DNA from: Ruminococcus sp.
GTDB taxonomy: Bacteria; Bacillota; Clostridia; Oscillospirales; Ruminococcaceae
Length of the DNA: 23,356 nucleotides
Reading direction: 5' to 3'
Assembly (NCBI GenBank): GCA_014799675.1
Contig: JAAVHM010000090.1
Location: forward strand, 2,806 to 26,161
Shown: piece after piece, positions 20,565 through 23,356 of the stretch
How positions within the stretch are numbered: the stretch's first letter is position 1
How the letters are laid out: each line of letters starts with the position of its first letter
Program-made: the position numbers and the translations under genes
Notes under the pieces: model-generated
Told to the model about the DNA's origin: nothing
Database searches by the model: none
The model's input: the letters and a program-made list of their open reading frames with translations, nothing else

Positions 20565-21215
20565 TTATCCGAAATTTCTGTAGCCGTAATAGCTGTCCTC
20601 AGTAAGTTCAGTAAGCTCCATAACGAAGTCCAGAAATGCAGGGTTGGCATATTTTCCGCAATGATATATCTTATCGTTGTAAAAGACCGCGCCGTTTGTT
20701 TCAAAGCTTATAACAGTCTCCGTGTCGTCTTTATAAACAATAGTTACGTCGGTTCTGCCTCCTAAATATTTTTCGTAATTTTTGTATATGTTTTTTATTT
20801 CAAACTGCCGCAGATAATTTATTGTACGGTTGAAATAGCTGTCATTTTGAGCCGTGGCTGTTTTTATGCGTGTGCCTTCCTCATCTTCTCCCTCAATAAT
20901 TTTTGTTTCGGCGCTGCCCGGTCTTATTATTGCCGTATAACATTCCCACGCATGACCGTCTACAATAATTATTTCCTTAACGTCCTCTGCCTTAAGGTCT
21001 TTAAATGGAAAATTTCTCTCCGCAGGCTTGTCGGTGAGGGTAAATTCAGCAAGACCTATACCGCCGATATCCACAGCATAATCTCCCGCTGTAAGCTCCG
21101 ACATATTGTAATAGTTCGATATATCAAAATTTACCGCCATGCTTTCTCTGCCGTTTAAGATTGTGTAAGCGCTTTCGCTTATTTCCACAGCAGCCCCTTC
21201 AAGGGGGCGGGACAT
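20565..21215 (-). CDS. Protein of unknown function, co-transcribed with ppk1
   Basis: A soluble protein of about 216 residues that I do not recognise. It has no signal peptide or membrane helix. Alternating short strands such as EIIIVDGHAWECYTAI, DVTIVYKDDTETVISFETNG and AVFYNDKIYHCGKYANPAFL suggest a beta-rich fold, with a helical NYLRQFEIKNIYKNYEKYL in the middle and a C-terminal LDFVMELTEL helix. The start is uncertain: the promoter at 21313-21341 gives transcription from about 21306, leaving in-frame ATGs at 21287, 21215 and 21140, none with a strong ribosome binding site. I use 21215, preceded by GGCGAGAA. The gene ends 25 bp before ppk1 with no terminator, so a link to phosphate or polyphosphate physiology is possible (context only). 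Confidence 0.68.
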   Translation of the reverse strand: MSRPLEGAAVEISESAYTILNGRESMAVNFDISNYYNMSELTAGDYAVDIGGIGLAEFTLTDKPAERNFPFKDLKAEDVKEIIIVDGHAWECYTAIIRPGSAETKIIEGEDEEGTRIKTATAQNDSYFNRTINYLRQFEIKNIYKNYEKYLGGRTDVTIVYKDDTETVISFETNGAVFYNDKIYHCGKYANPAFLDFVMELTELTEDSYYGYRNFG

Positions 21216-21312
21216 TTCTCGCCGTATTAATTTTGTATTTTTAATTCCCCTATAATAAATACAATTTAAAACGGCAAAATTTTTCATTTGAAAAAAATTT
21301 TTATGTAAAAAT

Positions 21313-21341
21313 ATTGTACCACATTTTGTACAAATTGTCAA
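21313..21341 (-). promoter_or_regulatory. Promoter of the unknown gene-ppk1 operon
   Basis: Minus strand: TTGACA (21341-21336), 17 bp, TACAAT (21318-21313). The open frame that begins at 21341 uses the -35 box as its first codon and is therefore not the real start. Confidence 0.75.
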
Positions 21342-21419
21342 TTCCTTGCAGGAAATTTTTATTTGCAGAGCCCCGCCCTACAGTTTGATATCGGTACGGC
21401 ATATTGTCCTTATCGACAA

Positions 21420-21448
21420 AAAAGGCAGGAGATTTTCTCCTGCCTTTT
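21420..21448 (-). terminator. Terminator of the second XRE regulator gene
   Basis: AAAAGGCAGGAGA (21420-21432), three-base loop, TCTCCTGCCTTTT (21436-21448): 13-bp perfect stem a few bases after the stop, with a T-run on the minus strand. Confidence 0.85.
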
Positions 21449-21452
21449 GCTG

Positions 21453-21746
21453 TTAAAACATTTCATTTATAAAGTCCGCCAATTTCAATTGCTGATTTTG
21501 AGATAATTTCTTTGCAGACGAAACTAAAAACTCGTTCAGTTCGTTTTCGTCCTCGTTGAAAAATTCGGACATACTTATGCCGAGTACGTCACAAAAATAT
21601 GAAAGTGTTTCGACTGTTGGATTGCTTTCACCAAGTTCAATTTCACGAACAGCACTTTGCGATATGCCTGCAAGGTTAGCAAGTTTATTTGTTGTAATTC
21701 CTCTCATTTCCCTAAGATATATTAGTCGTTTTGCAACATCTATCAT
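21453..21746 (-). CDS. XRE-family helix-turn-helix regulator
   Basis: A 97-residue DNA-binding protein. The HTH spans about residues 5-60: RLIYLREMRGITTNKLANLAGISQSAVREIELGESNPTVETL, then DVLGISMSEFF. The C-terminal 30 residues (NELNEFLVSSAKKLSQNQQLKLADFINEMF) are helical. It resembles the regulator at 516-836 in architecture (HTH, SEFF, short C-terminal helix) but is not close in sequence. GAGGTGAT precedes the ATG. It is divergent from the gene at 21890, whose promoter carries two overlapping dyads, ATACCG-x12-CGGTAT (21809-21832) and ATAGT-GATAT-ACTAT (21831-21845), plausible operators. Regulation of that gene is inference. Confidence 0.85.
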   Translation of the reverse strand: MIDVAKRLIYLREMRGITTNKLANLAGISQSAVREIELGESNPTVETLSYFCDVLGISMSEFFNEDENELNEFLVSSAKKLSQNQQLKLADFINEMF

Positions 21747-21814
21747 TATATCACCTCATAGAACCTTTGATTAATTATAATCTTTAAAGAGATAAAAAAG
21801 TTACACACATACCG

Positions 21815-21843
21815 TTGACATATTATCGGTATAGTGATATACT
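21815..21843 (+). promoter_or_regulatory. Promoter with two dyads upstream of the unknown gene at 21890
   Basis: TTGACA (21815-21820), 17 bp, TATACT (21838-21843). ATACCG/CGGTAT arms (21809-21814, 21827-21832) flank the -35, and ATAGT/ACTAT (21831-21835, 21841-21845) overlap the -10. Confidence 0.68.
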
Positions 21844-21889
21844 ATTATCATAATAAATATAACTTTAAATCAAAAAGCGAGGTGCTGTT

Positions 21890-22327
21890 ATGGAAAATTT
21901 ATGGGAAAAATTAGACGACGATTTTTACGAAATATTAGCCAAATGCAATGATCTGAACGGTGATTTATGCAGAGAAAGAAATATGTACAGCGAATGTATA
22001 CTGGAAGAAATGCGAAGAAGAATGGAACTAGTACATTACCAAGAGGGGGTCGTGAACGAATTTATCAGGATACTTAGCGCGGCTGAGATCGGCGGCTTTG
22101 ATCTCGGCGAGGAGATAACCGCTTCCGCAAGCTTTTATTACGCAAATTTCATCATTGATCTACGCATTGAAATGGAAATTGAATGCGCCCATTATTTTGC
22201 CGATAGGGACTGCGTTAATTTTATTGAAAGCTGGAAAAATCTATGCAAGCGGTATAAGAACTATTTCCGGAAAAAGATAACCCTGCCGAAAAGCATGGAT
22301 CTGACCTTGTATCAGCTTGCAAAATAA
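21890..22327 (+). CDS. Helical protein of unknown function
   Basis: A 145-residue, mostly alpha-helical soluble protein with no signal peptide. It is rich in Glu, Arg and Cys (six Cys), beginning MENLWEKLDDDFYEILAKCN, with ERNMYSECILEEMRRRMELVHYQEGVVNEF in the first half and FESWKN-like basic helix (CKRYKNYFRKK) near the end. No motif recognised. GCGAGGTG precedes the ATG by about 6 bases. Its promoter carries two dyads and faces the XRE regulator, giving a regulator-target pair similar in layout to 516-1553. It might be a phage-derived or stress gene, but nothing in the sequence decides this. Confidence 0.65.
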   Translation: MENLWEKLDDDFYEILAKCNDLNGDLCRERNMYSECILEEMRRRMELVHYQEGVVNEFIRILSAAEIGGFDLGEEITASASFYYANFIIDLRIEMEIECAHYFADRDCVNFIESWKNLCKRYKNYFRKKITLPKSMDLTLYQLAK

Positions 22328-22342
22328 AATACGAAACAGAAA

Positions 22343-22393
22343 AGAGGCAGGAGTATAAAAACCCTTGCCTCTTGCCTCTGACCTCTTGCCTCT
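22343..22393 (-). repeat. 7-bp tandem repeat (AGAGGCA) with inverted copy
   Basis: On the minus strand AGAGGCA, AGAGGTC, AGAGGCA, AGAGGCA (22393-22366). One AGAGGCA in the opposite orientation at 22343-22349 can pair with the array to form a hairpin, perhaps a weak terminator between the two convergent genes. The array stops at the groL stop codon. Confidence 0.6.
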
Positions 22394-22394
22394 A

Positions 22395-23356
22395 TCAGTA
22401 CATTCCGCCTGCGGGCATTGCGGGAGCGGCGGGAGTTTCCTCCTTGATGTCCGCAACAAGGCTCTCTGTGGTAAGAACCATTGCCGCAACGGAAGCCGCG
22501 TTCTGGAGCGCGGAACGTGTTACCTTTGTGGGGTCAACGATACCTGCGGGTATCATGTCGCCGTAATTTTCGGTGTATGCGTCAAAGCCGTAGCCGACTT
22601 TCCTGGAGCGTACTATCTTGTCAAGGATCACGCTGCCCTCAAGTCCCGCGTTTGCCGCGATCTGGCGTACAGGCTCTTCAAGAGCTTTAAGGACGATAGC
22701 CGCGCCTGTCTTTTCGTCGCCGCTAAGGGAAGAGGTAAGCTTTGCAACTGTAGGCATTGCGTTTACATAAGCTGTGCCGCCGCCTGCAACGATACCCTCC
22801 TCAACTGCCGCCTTTGTGGCAGCGAGAGCGTCCTCGATACGGAGCTTCTTTTCTTTCATTTCTACCTCTGTAGCCGCGCCTACCTTGATAACAGCTACGC
22901 CGCCGCTGAGCTTGGCAAGTCTTTCCTGGAGTTTCTCTCTGTCGAAATCAGATGTTGTAGCTTCGATCTGGGACTTGATCTGACCGATCCTGTCCTTGAT
23001 ACCCTTTTTATCTCCTGCGCCGTCAACGATAATTGTATTCTCCTTTGTAACCTTGACCTGCTTAGCGCGACCAAGCTGGGACATATCTGTGTCCTTAAGT
23101 TCAAGACCAACCTCCTCGGAGATAACCTGACCGCCTGTGAGGATCGCGATATCCTGGAGCATTTCCTTGCGTCTGTCGCCGAAGCCGGGAGCCTTGACAG
23201 CAACGCAGGTGAATGTTCCCCTGAGTCTGTTTACGATAAGTGTGGAGAGAGCCTCGCCCTCGATATCCTCTGCAATGATAACAAGCTTTTTGCCGCTTTG
23301 CACAATTTGTTCAAGCAGGGGAAGAAGCTCCTGAATAGAGGATATTTTTTTATCTG
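22395..23356 (-). CDS. groL: Chaperonin GroEL, C-terminal part (5' end outside window)
   Basis: The last 320 or so residues of the 60-kDa chaperonin; the frame stays open to the window edge. It starts in the apical domain (DKKISSIQELLPLLEQIVQSGKKLVIIAEDIEGEALSTLIVN), continues with VAVKAPGFGDRRKEMLQDIAILTGG, ERLAKLSGGVAVIKVGAATEVEMKEKK and VEEGIVAGGGTAYV (equatorial domain), and ends ETPAAPAMPAGGMY, a short form of the GGM-rich tail. GroEL folds client proteins with GroES, whose gene would lie beyond the edge. Its stop overlaps the end of the 7-bp repeat array. Confidence 0.96.
   Translation of the reverse strand, partial: DKKISSIQELLPLLEQIVQSGKKLVIIAEDIEGEALSTLIVNRLRGTFTCVAVKAPGFGDRRKEMLQDIAILTGGQVISEEVGLELKDTDMSQLGRAKQVKVTKENTIIVDGAGDKKGIKDRIGQIKSQIEATTSDFDREKLQERLAKLSGGVAVIKVGAATEVEMKEKKLRIEDALAATKAAVEEGIVAGGGTAYVNAMPTVAKLTSSLSGDEKTGAAIVLKALEEPVRQIAANAGLEGSVILDKIVRSRKVGYGFDAYTENYGDMIPAGIVDPTKVTRSALQNAASVAAMVLTTESLVADIKEETPAAPAMPAGGMY

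Noticed and set aside
20540..20704. N-terminal extension of polyphosphate kinase
   Set aside because: It overlaps the preceding gene in another frame; the ATG at 20539 has a ribosome binding site and gives the family N-terminus.
1..23356. tRNA, rRNA or full insertion sequence
   Set aside because: I saw no cloverleaf with a TTCRA arm, no rRNA segments and no transposase or integrase motif on either strand by eye; a dedicated scan was not possible.

Overview
The window looks like chromosomal DNA of a low-to-mid GC Gram-positive gut Clostridium relative, most likely a Ruminococcus-type member of the Oscillospiraceae. This rests on protein flavour (ThiT/ECF thiamine uptake, a DUF6809-like protein, TIGR01212 radical SAM, SecG-RNase R order), strong GGAGG ribosome binding sites, many sigma-A type promoters (TTGACA-17-TATAAT) and AT-rich intergenic DNA. 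The species assignment is inference; no rRNA or tRNA gene is visible.

Left part (1-5400): the tail of a radical SAM gene abuts a small inverted-repeat element. A divergent XRE regulator / SLOG-domain gene pair around a dyad operator and a small membrane protein gene follow. At 2063-2449 lies a compact locus with a 36-codon single-membrane-helix peptide on the minus strand and a convergent short RNA on the plus strand, each with a near-consensus promoter and both meeting at one bidirectional terminator. This looks like a type I toxin-antitoxin system, and the 5' regions of the two RNAs are recognisably copies of each other. Next come a TPP riboswitch with terminator controlling thiT, an orphan sugar-type ABC substrate-binding lipoprotein, and a 675-bp AT-rich gap with a TTACAA array and a candidate small RNA.

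Middle part (5400-13800): a membrane-bound PAS-PAS-GGDEF-EAL protein with a degenerate GGDEF motif and an intact EAL domain; a two-gene pair ending in DUF4160; a phosphofructokinase with an unusual GGNGT motif; an OmpR-type response regulator and its histidine kinase; endonuclease III; a DUF6809-like protein; and a cluster of a solo ribbon-helix-helix protein plus brnT-brnA. The brnT promoter predicts a leaderless mRNA. Two copies of a GTAGGGG-bounded double-hairpin repeat and three sites of a 7-bp tandem repeat lie between genes here and further right.

Right part (13800-23356, mostly minus strand): a MacB/LolD-type ABC ATPase, a structured intergenic segment, a secreted protein of unknown function, RNase R and SecG separated by a terminator and an inverted-repeat element carrying 13-bp direct repeats, a gene of unknown function in an operon with polyphosphate kinase, a second XRE regulator divergent from a gene of unknown function, and the 3' part of groL running off the window end.

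Most genes are housekeeping or signalling functions. The accessory character is in the small loci between them: one type I toxin-antitoxin candidate, brnTA, a DUF4160 pair, two XRE/partner pairs, and several small inverted or tandem repeats.
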